Part shown: positions 47,501-59,500 of the stretch, in pieces
Layout of the letters: every line of letters starts with the position of its first letter
Numbering within the stretch: the first letter of the stretch is position 1
NCBI RefSeq assembly: GCF_023343835.1
Contig: NC_064439.1
Location: 39,611,508 to 39,675,507, forward strand
From: Lagopus muta
Taxonomy: Eukaryota > Chordata > Aves > Galliformes > Phasianidae
DNA: 64,000 bases
Reading direction: 5' to 3'
Notes under the pieces: generated by a model
What the model was told of the DNA's origin: nothing
Seen by the model: only the letters and a program-made list of their open reading frames with translations
The model's database searches: none
Program-made: the position numbers and the translations under genes

Positions 47501-50500
47501 ACCGTAAGCCATTTTGGAGTCAGCTGTTTGACCTTGCTGAGCTCTCTGGTACAGCAGTTGTTGCAGCAGAACAGGAAATGGGGAACCACAGCAGTCAGAC
47601 GAAAGAACATTCTTGAATTCAGGAACCAGACAGCTCTTCACTTTTCTTGCAGCCTTAGACTGTGGTATTAAAAAAGGCAGCTAAGGCGTTTTAAGTGCTA
47701 TGTTATGATAGAATTAATGTCTTGATGAAGAACACGTGCTGTTGAGTGTTGTGGTAGCAAACTGAAAATCCCAGTTGGGCAGTTGCTGAATTGGTTATTT
47801 CTGTCTTTATCGACGTGCCGTGTGTATGGAAGTTCAGAACTGAAGGCAGTGACTTACCAGGATCCAGGCTTTATACAGAAGTCTATCATAGTTTGTTCTT
47901 GCTCACGGAGCTTAACCTGCTTTCTGCAACACACACACTTGTGCTGTGTGGAGCATCACTCTCAGTGTGGGGCTGCAGCCTAGACGATGGGGCTGGTAAG
48001 CTGTCTGCTATTGCAGGGAGAGTTCCCCGTGAGCGTCGGACCTGGCTGAGAGCTCAGTAAGGGCCACCTGAACCCAAGGGACTCTCTGGTGTGTGAAGAG
48101 CTGTTGGAAAGACACGTCCCAGTCTTTTAGGGTGCAGTTTTATGGTTTGTTTGTCATTTTGTTTTTGTAAGTGAGAGTGTTTGTACCTTCTAATAAAGTG
48201 TGCTGTTCCTCCCTTCACCACTCCAACACCAAGCTCTAGGAAATCAGGGTATCATAAATTTAAATAGGGGAGATCATAGAATCATAGGATCATAGGATGG
48301 CTTAAGTTGGAAGGGACCCCTCACACAGCTGCCAACCATGAAAGAGATGAGGAAATCTGCAGAAGTGGGAAGCCTCAGACTTGCCGCTCTGTATTTTTGT
48401 CACATCTTTCCAGTTTATTTTTTATTTTTTCACTCCCATGTATGTTATGTGTAATTATGAAGCGTTCTTGTCTCAGGAGAGCAAGCTAGAGAAACAGGCT
48501 TCATAAAACCATATCTTTTAATTCCATACAGTATTCAGGCTAGGAGTAGAAGAAAAGGTTGTGTTTATTCCTCATCACGTGTATAGCTCAGTAGTTCTGA
48601 TTAATTTAATGGTCGCACAGAGATTTGAGCAGTAAAGATGCTCATCATCCTACAGGTTTTATTGTGTGCTTTTTCTTGGGGAAATCAGTGATAGAATTGT
48701 CTGCCTGCAAATGCAGAAGATGCTGTTGCAATAATTAAATTCTTTGAGACAGGCAGGGTGAGCATAAGTCTTATAAATTATGCAAAATATAAATGCTTCT
48801 TGGCTTTAAATGCAAGTTGGTATTCTGCAGAAATTGAAGAATTATCATCTTAGCGAAGAAAAATTGCCATTTCTGAAAGGTGAAACTGATTTGGTTTTAA
48901 AAAATTTAATATGCCACTTTTACCACTGCATTGAAGATATAATCTATTTGATTTGTGGAAATACAGTAACCCAAACTCCCACTGCACAGCCAGTAAGCAA
49001 ACAAATGCTTCTGTCCTTTGTACTCTAGACACATTTGTTTGAGAGAAAGCAGCAGGTGTGAATGACTGGTGTATTTTCCACTTGCTTTACTGGGTCAGAA
49101 ATGCTGAGTAGTAATTGGTCCGATAACCTGTGAGCTTCTGTTTGTTTAAAAGACAGTCTCTTTTTCTTGGGCAATATTTTTTTTTTCTTTTTTATTTAAT
49201 GTTTTTTTAAAATATTTTTGTTTTGTTTCCTTTCCTGCAGGGGTTCTGCGGTTGCCAAAATAATAGGCAATAATGTAAAAAAATTGCAGAAGTTTGCTTC
49301 CACAGTGAAGATGTGGGTCTTCGAGGAGAATATTAATGGGAGAAAACTGACAGATATAATAAATAATGAACATGAAAATGTAAAATATCTCCCTGGATAC
49401 AAGCTGCCAGATAATGTGGTAAGGCACCGAAGTTAAATTTGATGTATTTACAGAGCAGAGGGAATATCTCTCATGCTGTGAATGGAAATAGAAATTTATT
49501 TTGCTAACATTGTTAGGTTTTATAATATTTCAAACTACGTACTGTTGAGATCAGAGACTTGCACAAGTTCAATTACAGGTAAATGCAACATACTGTACTT
49601 TTTTACTGTTGGGTTGTTGGGTTTTTTTGCCTTGCTCTTGTTGTCTTTTATGTTACTACAATTTCTCTATGTGGAAGTAAATTGAAAATGAGAGCAAGAT
49701 TAATGGCTCTAACCATGCTCAACATAAAAATGTGGCCTCAACTTTGGAAGGGAACTGGCCTGGTCAATTAGAATTGAAGGGATTTAAAGTATTCTTCAGG
49801 ATGAGAACTAGGTTATTCCTGCAAGCCACCTGGGTTCATCTGATTCTCAGTTCCCTGTTGCTGTGTGCAGTCGGGTGAGTGTGTTAGGTGTAGCGCTGCC
49901 AGGGCAGGACAGTGGAACTCCACAGACACTCTGTGTTGGTATAACATGCCAGTGGGTGGCTTGCTTGGGAATCTTGCCCTAGAAACATTGCCAGAAAAGT
50001 CTGCAGCAGCTGGCAGTTCAGTAAAGATTTTAGGCAGGAGAAACATGAATTGCCTCAATTGCAAGGTTTTGGGTTATTCTTTTTGTTTTCTGTCTTATCT
50101 TTAACAGTCCCTTTCCCCTAGCCTTTAGCAACAAGCACGATGTTTCTCCTGTCCCCTACCTGCTCACTCACATTTGTTCTTCTTTACCTGTGGGTTAAGC
50201 TTCTTCCTAGATTCTAAATCTTTGTGTTATTTTGTGATGGTCACCAAGTGTTAAGAAAAGTGGAGTCCATGAATTGTGAAGTAACCCACCTTCGTAAAGA
50301 CTAAACACATTCTACTTTTTACCCGTGCGACCTGCTGTAGGGAACCTGCTTTGGCAGGGGGGTTGGACTCGATGATCTCTGGAGGTCCCTTCCAACCCCT
50401 ACAGTTCTGTGATTCTGTGATTCTATGGGTGCATACAGCAGGAATGTGAATTAGAGCATGTAAGAGGACTGGGGAAGAAATTTGATTGTTCAAGGAATTA

Positions 50501-53500
50501 AGGAAACAAGTTTTCCCAATGAAGTAATGTATCAAAAGTTCAGGTCATTTTGTCAAAGAGAAGACAGCTTCTTATTTGATATTTTCTGACTCAAAAGAGT
50601 TGTTTGAATGTTAGGGTGCACTTTGAATTTTTTTTACACCAGCTGTACTGGTGACTGTGAAGATGCTTCTGTCAGGGCATGTAATAGATTATCTGAAAAC
50701 CTCCATTCTTTGGCTTTTCTGGGATGTTTAAGTTATTATTATTTTCGGTTATGAAGCTCAGTAATTTATAGCATCCTGAATAAGACCCAAATGTGCTTTT
50801 ACTAACCTAAGAACATTTGTGCATAGGGTAAATTTTAAGAAGTTATGTGGTCTTTCTTTCCCTTTCCTACACAGGTTGCTGTCCCAAACCTTAATGAAGC
50901 TGTACAGGATGCAGACTTGTTGGTTTTTGTCATTCCTCATCAGTTCATTCATAAGGTCTGCGATGAAATCACAGGACGAGTGCCCAAGAAAGCTCTCGGT
51001 ATAACTCTGATAAAGGTAAAGCAAATACTGTGCGTAAAAAACAGATAATATGTTGTGGATTTTCTAAAACCAGATAGTTTGCAGTTTAATATGAAAACCC
51101 TGTGCTACTCCCTAGATTGTTTCATTAAACCTTTTGAGGTGCAAGACTGGAATTTGTCTCAGTCGTTAGTGGAAGAAGAAAATGAGGCTGTTCACAAGAC
51201 TTGAAAACAAAGGGGAGAGGAATATGTTTTGCACCATCAAGCTTTGCAGTCTGTTATTTCTTGTTTCCAAATGCATCATTAGATGGAGAGCAGAGCACAA
51301 GCATAATGCTTTGATTGTTAATGCTCATCCCACACACTGAGTTAATCATTTTAAGAACTACTGAGAGAATTCTGTGACTGAGCTCTTGTTCATATCATCG
51401 ATTATGTTGCAACAACAGAGATTATTCAGCATGGCCCAAAAGGATTGTTCAGACATGGGAACTTGGAGTGGGGCTGAGATGTAGGAAGTAAGTGTTTCAT
51501 TGGAGGCTTTATGGTTTTGGTGATAGAAGTTTTAAATGTTTCTTCTCTTGTGTTGTGTTTTTTTTAGTTCCTCTGAGGTTATCAAGAATGCTTTCTGCTT
51601 AGTTCAGAGTAGACCATTTTCTCAGCACGTATTCCCTTGTCCGCTATCATTTTTGGCAAACAATCAATTGATGGATCATTTAGGGATCAAAAAGTTCAAA
51701 AAGAAAAAAGAAGGAAAAGTACAAAAAGACCCTATGACTGCTGACCACAAGCTTGTCTTTAGTTTGACTAAACCCATTAAATTTGTGCTACTTTGTCAGT
51801 GCTGGCTTGATATATTACTGAGAGGTATGAAAAAGTAATGCTTCCTGAGTGCACTTGCTGCATTTTGTGGAAAAGCTTTCCATATAGTAGAAGGATAAAA
51901 TGAAGCAGCATTAAAAGAGCTGAATACATAGCACCCAAACCACACAGCTATCTTAGATGCCCTAAAGCTATAAAACTTGCATTGCTTTAAAGCTGTCAGT
52001 TTATACTTCCTTCTCCTGTAAGCTCAAGGTAATCTTTATTCTTCTGTAGTTTGCAAAATGTGATTTATGTTCTTATATCCCTAATGCTGGCAACAACTCT
52101 GATTAAACTGGTGGAGTAGATGAGGATTTATGTCAGCGCATCTGAAATCAGGACCTGGGCCTGCATTTCCTTGGCAGTACTGCTCAGAGTATTGATTACA
52201 AGTGCCTTAATGGAGTGTTGATTAAGGGCTATGTGAAAAAAAAAGAAATAGGAAGAGGGTACATGACCCTACTTGCCCTGGTATAGGTAAACTAATGACA
52301 CCTGCCGTGCAATGAAGAACTGCATAGTAGGCACATTTCCTTGTCTTAAGGAGAATGTGAAACGTTAGCTTTTATCAAAAGCTATAACTGCATCATTATA
52401 AGTATCATTTAAGAAGAAAGGGTAGAAGTAGAATGCAATGTTGAAACTAATAATAGAGGCAAGAATGCACTCCTTCCCCTACTTTTGCAGCTTCTTTATG
52501 CGTGCTGTTTTCATTCAGGTCATATTTTAGCAGTCTCATTATGCTCATCTCACCACTAATGCAATTAAAGAGGTTTGTGTTAACTTTGGCAGTTAAAGTG
52601 CAGCTCTCTGAAAAATGTGACTAGTGGGACCTCTTGTTTCTTTGCTTTCTAAATTGCTTAGCAAGTTAGCAGTATGTCATCTTTAGTCTTCCTTCGTTTT
52701 ACTTTTCTCCTTTTTCTTAACAGACAAATTTTCAAGCAAAGCCTAATGTCTTATAGTAAAATGGAGTCTTTGGGAAATAAAGGTGTTTGTCTGCTAGGTA
52801 ATTTGTGTTCCTATTCAAACATGTTGCTTTATGTGAGGATTGATAATCAGTATCTATGAAAACCTAACGAATGATTGTGCAGATGAGTGGAACCTGGATC
52901 ATGCACCACACAGGGTGCAGCTCAGCAGGGAGCTGGGAATCAGGGAGCACTTAAAGCCTCCTCAGGCAGCCTCAGCATCGAGCTCATTTTCATCCATCTG
53001 TACACAGGCCTCAGGAATTGCATTGGCAGGCATTATGACCAATGGGTGAGACCACAGAACTGGACTTGCATTGCCCAGGGATCATTGCTGCCTTTGGTTT
53101 GGGGTGGGGAGTGTTTGGTTTTCCTCCTGCTGTCTGTCATTGTGTGTTAGACTTGGCTCTTCAAGAAACAGGTGCAGCATTCTTTGACTAGTCAGAAGTT
53201 GCATTTGTTTCATAGCAAAGCTGGGTTTTGGCACCTGAGCCTCTTTCATCAGGTTTTGCGTGGATGAATAATTGTTGTGTACACGTGTAAATTTTTGGAG
53301 TTGTTCCCAATGTGTGTATGTTTTTCTGTTTATTTATGTTTGCTAGGAGGATGGGGGAGAGGCCTTGCAGTTACCGCATGGGAACATCTTGGTGCTCTGA
53401 GGGGGAAATGCAATATTTATGTGTCTGCTTGCTTTCAAATTCTTTTTTCTGTGGCTCATAAAAGATGAGAAAGCAGAGTGTGCATTAAGTGCTTGAAAAA

Positions 53501-56500
53501 ATAATGCAGAAATGCAAGCACTGTTGGCTGTTGTTATGTAGGCACTTCATCATCTCTCGGCTGTACGATGTTTTGCCAGAGCTGTTACCTCTGGTCTGTG
53601 AGAATGCAAAACGCTGCATGTCTGAAATGCCACTACTGACAACATACAAATATGTGTGTGTGTATGTCTGTGTGTGTGTGTATAGAGTAGTAGTAGCAGT
53701 AGTGGATCACACTAAAAGGCATAAAATTAAAAATAACCATGCCTTCCCAACATTGAGAAATAGTATTGAATAAAACTTACATACTGTAGGAAAGAAAGAC
53801 CATTTCAGCAGTCTGCTGTGTCCCTGTCCTAAGAGCTAGAAAAAAAATCTCTTACCTCATTCTGTAAAGTAGGAGAGAATGCTTTTTTGAAGAGTGGTCT
53901 TACTTTGTGTTTATGATGGTCCAGTGGTTGGTGACCCTGCGCATAGCAAGGGGGCTGAAACTAGATGATCATTGTGGTCCTTTTCAACCCAGGCCATTCT
54001 ATGATTCTATGATTCTATGATTCTATGATTCTATGATTCTATGATACAAGCCATTCAGGGTACCAGATTGTGTTCTCCATTGCAGCATTGATCTCTATGG
54101 TGATCTTCTCTAAAGTCCTGTTTCTCCCCCTACTTTCACCTTTTGTGAAGGGTGTTTATAAATGACGATCAAAAATATCCTTATAAGTTAAAGTATTCTG
54201 AGTTGTTCAGCTTTCTTCATATCTATGAACTGCTGTTTCATTTGCAGTATTCTTAAGTTGATTAAAATGCATCTCTAAGAGTGAACTGCAATTGGTTGGA
54301 CAGGAAGGAGTCAGTTCTGATGTTTCTGTTCAGGTACCTCTAAACAGAAGGAGTCAATGAGATGGTGTTTTTGTGTTGGGATGCAGATCCAGATCCAAGT
54401 GCAGGCCTGATTCACAAATGATGCATCAGTGACACTTCACCATTTTTAGTGGGGATGTAGTGATAAGCAGCTGAGATTATGAACAGAGCTGAATATTATA
54501 CAATCAATGAGATCGGAAAAGACAGCTAGTTCAGCACTTCCGAGAGTCAGAACTGCTATTGAGAATGGTAATAACAATGTTACCATCATCCCTCCCCCCT
54601 CCCCCCCCCCAACCCGTTGGTAGTTTAGTCCTAACTCTTCAGGTGCTTGGACAAGTTGCAATAGCAGAAGCTTTACTGGCATAGCAGCAAAGCAGGAAAT
54701 TCTTCGTCTTTAGTCTCTATCTGGACAGGCCTGGGTGCAGAGCGCATGGACAAGAATTATTGTGCTATGCTTTCTTCTCTACTGTGTCTACTGAATGCCT
54801 TTTTAGTAATTGTGTTTAATGTTGGTTGCAGGGAATAGATGAAGGCCCAGAGGGACTGAAACTGATCTCTGACATTATTCGAGAGAAGATGGGAATAGAC
54901 ATCAGTGTGCTGATGGGAGCAAACATTGCCAACGAAGTGGCAGCAGAGAAATTCTGTGAAACCACAATAGGTAATGTCCCAAGTAATTACAGTGTTGTAA
55001 GTATGTTCTCCTCCTCACAGGTGTGCACTCAGTAGCTCAGGTTTCATTGTGTTCAGCATCGGAAGCTCTGGGATCCTTCTGATTTTAATGTTGAATTTCC
55101 TAGAATGTTTGCATGTCCAAAAGTACTGGGAGAAACTGGGACTAGAAGGAGAGATGAGTGCAGTTTTAACATGTCTCACAAGAGTTTGACCTTAGTGCAG
55201 GAAATGCTATGCACATTTTTGATCACCCTCCATGTAGCAAACTGCTTTATTTTATTGCTATAATATTTATATGATTTTTCTTGGATCTGCATGGCTTGAT
55301 ATATATAAATGACTATATATTCTGTATTCCAGCTCAGCTGTTATGGTCACAGATGGTACCTATATGCACGTCTTTTTTAGGTGTAGGTGTCGGTGTCTTT
55401 TGAGTTCTCCAAGTAGTTAGTTCACCCCAAAGCTAGGAATGTGTTCAGTTCTGTGTTGGTGTCTTGGTGTCTGTAACCTCTGCAGTACAAAGACATCTCT
55501 CATCTTGCATGTCACAAATTCTGGATAAGCATATGTGTGTATGTATACATGTACATGTGCTCATATATAATGGAGAGTTAATGTCATTTTTTCAGTGTTT
55601 ATTTTTACAGTTTTGTGCTTTTCTTTCTTTTTTTTTTTCAGCTTTCTAACTTCTTACTAATGGTTCTGTATTTTAATTTATTTTTTGAATGGTTGCATTA
55701 CCTTTCCATGTTTACAAACAGCTGTGAATGTCAACATGTTTAGTTTATACCGTGTCCTTGACCTGCCTTTATCAGTAGGCATTCTTCTAGAATGAAGGCC
55801 TTAAAATAATAGGTGGAACTGCACCTGCTTTATTTCAAATTTACCTTTGCTTTATTATTAACTGTTATTTTAAGGAGAAAGATCAAAGAAAAAAAGAGAG
55901 TATAAAGAATTGATGAGATTATTATTTGGAAGCTCTTGATGAGCAGGCAATGAATTACGAATACAGAGAAACTCAGCGTAAGAGCTTTTAAGTGTGAAGA
56001 AGTCTGTTTAGGATGACAACCTTATCTCTAGTTCCAAATAGTCAAACTTGTGCAGAAAAGACTAAATAATACCCAAATCAATTATTAATTGGCAGTTTTT
56101 ATCCTTCCTTTCTCTCTCACCAGGCAGCAAAATCTTGGAAAATGGCCTTCTCTTCAAAGAACTCCTGCAGACTCCAAACTTCCGAATAACTGTAGTAGAT
56201 GATGCGGACACCGTTGAGCTCTGTGGTGCACTGAAGGTAAGAGTAACAGGCTGCAGTTTGTGCACAGATGGGACAGTGATCCTTGTAGAAAAAAAAGTGG
56301 ATATTTTCATTTAAAGAATCAAGCTTCTTGTACTTTATATAATGTATAAAATTGTTACATAACATTCCCTGAAGAACCAGATGTGAAAGTAGGCAGCAGC
56401 ATGTTCAGTGAGTTGGCTTTTAGACACTTGTCTCATTATCTCTCAAGTCGTCTTTCTCCGTCTTTCACGTTGCTTACACGTAATCACAAAACAAGTGTTA

Positions 56501-59500
56501 ATTTCACCTCACTGGTCAAAATATTTCTAAATACATCTTAGTTCACTTTTTCGTTATGCAGCGGTGCATTCACCAAAATAAAGTGAGAAATCAGTATTAA
56601 TCCTTGATGTCTGATGAATGAAATGTTCTCCTCTCCTCTGACTTACGTAATGTGAGCTCTACTGTGTGCTGCACTTTCTCACCATGTGTATGACCACATA
56701 CAAAAATGACTTGAATAGGAAAAAAAGCTGTTTTGGAGAATTATTTATCTGGATTTTATTTTTTGGTAAAAAAATTGACGTTGACAGGAAGCCAAAACAA
56801 GCTTAAACATACTGATATATTTTTAGGTTAATTTACAGGCCGTTTATGAAGGGAAAGCATTAGTAGCTTGAGACCCTGGCCAATAGTTCACATTATCTGC
56901 TAATTATCATGGAAGCACTTGTAGAGTTCGTAATGTGGCTCCACAGCCATTGCTTGAAACTGCTGCTGTGGTGATAAGCAAGGTTAGTGGGAGAGAAATT
57001 CCTGCGTATAGGCCCATGAAATAAGTCAAAAAACAAACACTACAGATTTTTTATTTTTAAATCTGCTCAGCTTGGTGTTCTCTGATTATCTGGAATTCTT
57101 GCTTGATAGGTGAGTTAATTCCCTGACAGTTGTTTCCTCTAGAAAATTCTGTAGACTAAATCAGCAGTTAGTCAGCAGGCACTCAAACTCCATTATAGAA
57201 GTCCCAGACAGGCAACAGACCAATATTTCTTTGGAAGTGCAGAATAATTTAAATCAATTGTCCTTGACCTGAAAAAGGGCTGAGGTCAAACTCTGTGGGT
57301 TTTTTGTAAGCTTGCTTTGTTCCTCCCTCCTGCTCCATTATTCATCTTGCAACCTGCAGACTGAGCTCTGTAGTTGCATTTCTAAAAAGCTGTATATATT
57401 CTATGTGCTCTGGTCACTTGGTGTTGGTTGTGGTATATTTTGTTAAGCGAGCTGAAACTTCCAAAGAAGTGCATGGTGTGACTAAAGAAAATGTGAATTA
57501 CAGCTGGTATTTTAAAACAAGTTGATCTTAGTATTTTGTACCTGATTGAAAAGCACGAACTCTCAAGTGCAGCTCTTGTTGACTGACAAGTTACTTTATT
57601 AGACTTGCAAAGTTACTTCATGAGAAATAATAAAAATTAGCATTACTTAACTTGAGGGAAGGAAGAAATTCCTATTTCAGAAGATGTCAGTACTGTGTCG
57701 TGTAAAGAGACAGGCATGAAACGAGAGGGTCTGCTCTTTTTCTGTAGTGATGCTGCGTCAGACTGACAGGAGCATCCCCGCAAACTGCCTTTTGGAATTC
57801 AGAAGCAAGCAGATGCATGTGCTTGTCCAAACTTGCTTTTTTCTTACAGAAATAGTAAAAGCAATTCCTGTAGTGGTATTTAATGAATGAGAAATGCCAC
57901 GGTAGGAGAAAAGCACATCCTTCCAGCTTCTGCATTTTTCCATATGTACCTGCTTGGGAAAAGGAGACTTTTCTTGGTTCATCTGGCACCATAGGCTACC
58001 TCAGCACTTACCTCACTCTATTTCTGCAAGCAAGGAAGATTTCAGTGTGGATGATTGCCTAAAGGTTGGGAGAAAAAATACGGAAGGATAGTAGAGAGTG
58101 TTCTGAGCTCAGCTTTCCCTCACAATAATGATAATTTTAGGTTTGAAATTTGTCTTTTGAAGCATATTTAAATTCAGACTGTAATAATAGGTATTGCAGC
58201 TGGGTGATCATGAACACATGCTTTATTGCTATTTATATATGTGCACATATAGACTGAATATCCACTTCGTTCACTGTGTTTATATTTTGTGACAATGGGC
58301 AGATGGAGAAGTATAGAAATAGGTGCAGTGAAACTGCAGCCTTGCATCAGCTGAGAGACTGATAATGGCAGTCATTTAAAAGAATCCAATAATACTGAAG
58401 AAGAACATCTATCTCCAGTAACTTGTTGGCCGTGGGAACAAGATGTGCTTGGAGGGTTTTCTATAAGGAATTTTTCTTTTGAGGACTGAAGCATATTTCA
58501 CATTTAGTCGGCAGCCTTTTCTAAGGAGTGAGGTCAGGAATGAACCAGTTTCAAACGTGGGTGGTTCAAAGCCCCTGGATGCCTTTATGGGCAGCCCAAC
58601 CGCAGGGCACCCTCGGATTCCAGCTGCCATTTGCCAGACAATGTGGGTCCTTCCTAGGAAATAGTTAAAGGTGACTGGGACAAGGATCAAGGCGTGGGTG
58701 ACAGTTCTTGCAGGAAGGAGAAAGAGCCACAGCTGTGGTTGCCTTTCCCAGCAGAGCTTCAGGTCTTTCTCTAAATCTTAACTAATCTACAGCTTAACCT
58801 TAAGCAAAGAAGTGTAAGTGATTTGCTGCTTACCAGAGCATGTAACCCAGCATTCTCATTTACAAAGGTGTTCCTTTGAAGTTTGTTTATGGCAACTGTT
58901 GTCAGACAGTCAGTCTAGCTACTGTAGAAGTTGACTGTGGTAATTACGCCTTCCTGAGATTAGTTGGAAATTAAATCCATGATTTATATTCAAGTTTGCC
59001 AGGAGCAAGAAAATGGTTTATGCTGAGCCTCTTTTAACAGTCCTGCTGATACTGTCCTTAATTTGTTGAGTCTCTATTTGACCTCCTAGCTTCTACAAAT
59101 TCATGTGCTGAGCTGTGGCACTACATCAAGGAACAGTCGATGTCCCAGATGAATTAAAATATCTGTGTAATACTTTAATGACCTATTTAATTAGGGTCAG
59201 AAGTGGCTTCTGAAAATGTCTTCATGAGCACACCACAAACTTAGAGTAAACAGAGCAGGACAGGAAGCTGGGTATTTCTTAGCAGTGACGTGTGTCAGCA
59301 GTCTGCAATTTTGTTAGCTATGTTTTTTGGGTTATCTACTGCATTTGTGACTTCTAGCATGCTTGCAGCAGATCATGTGCAAATAGAAGATACACTTTCT
59401 CACTCACTCTGTAATACACTGTGGACACTGCCTGACATCAACATTTTTTTTCTGGAGTGTCCTTTCAGTATCCTGGTGATAAAATAACTTGAGTCCAGGC

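Larger units (their letters stand above)
44556..49240 (+). other. GPD1L: GPD1L intron 1
   Basis: 4,685 bases from GTGAGT to CTGCAG. It starts in the CpG island, then becomes mixed. It holds a CR1 3' end at 45505-45690, a (TTTG)n repeat and a short inverted CR1 piece at 48272-48335. The stretch 46400-48240 is less AT-rich and ends in AATAAA (48192-48197) followed by a GT-rich run. No exon or RNA gene is recognised in it. Confidence 0.9.
51016..54831 (+). other. GPD1L: GPD1L intron 3
   Basis: 3,816 bases from GTAAAG to GGTTGCAG. It holds a GT microsatellite, a CR1 3' end with expanded octamers and a C-rich tract at 54590-54610. The stretch 52880-53110 is locally more GC-rich and may be an unrecognised repeat. 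No exon is seen. Confidence 0.92.

Noticed and set aside
51836..51860. AAAAGTAATGCTTCCTGAGT, similar to the mariner terminal repeat found at 16420
   Set aside because: The similarity stops after about 15 bases, flanking sequence does not match the mariner interior, and no partner inverted repeat is seen nearby.
58409..58690. 93-codon minus-strand frame in GPD1L intron 5
   Set aside because: Antisense to the intron, no domain, and an overlapping plus-strand frame of the same kind indicates chance openness.
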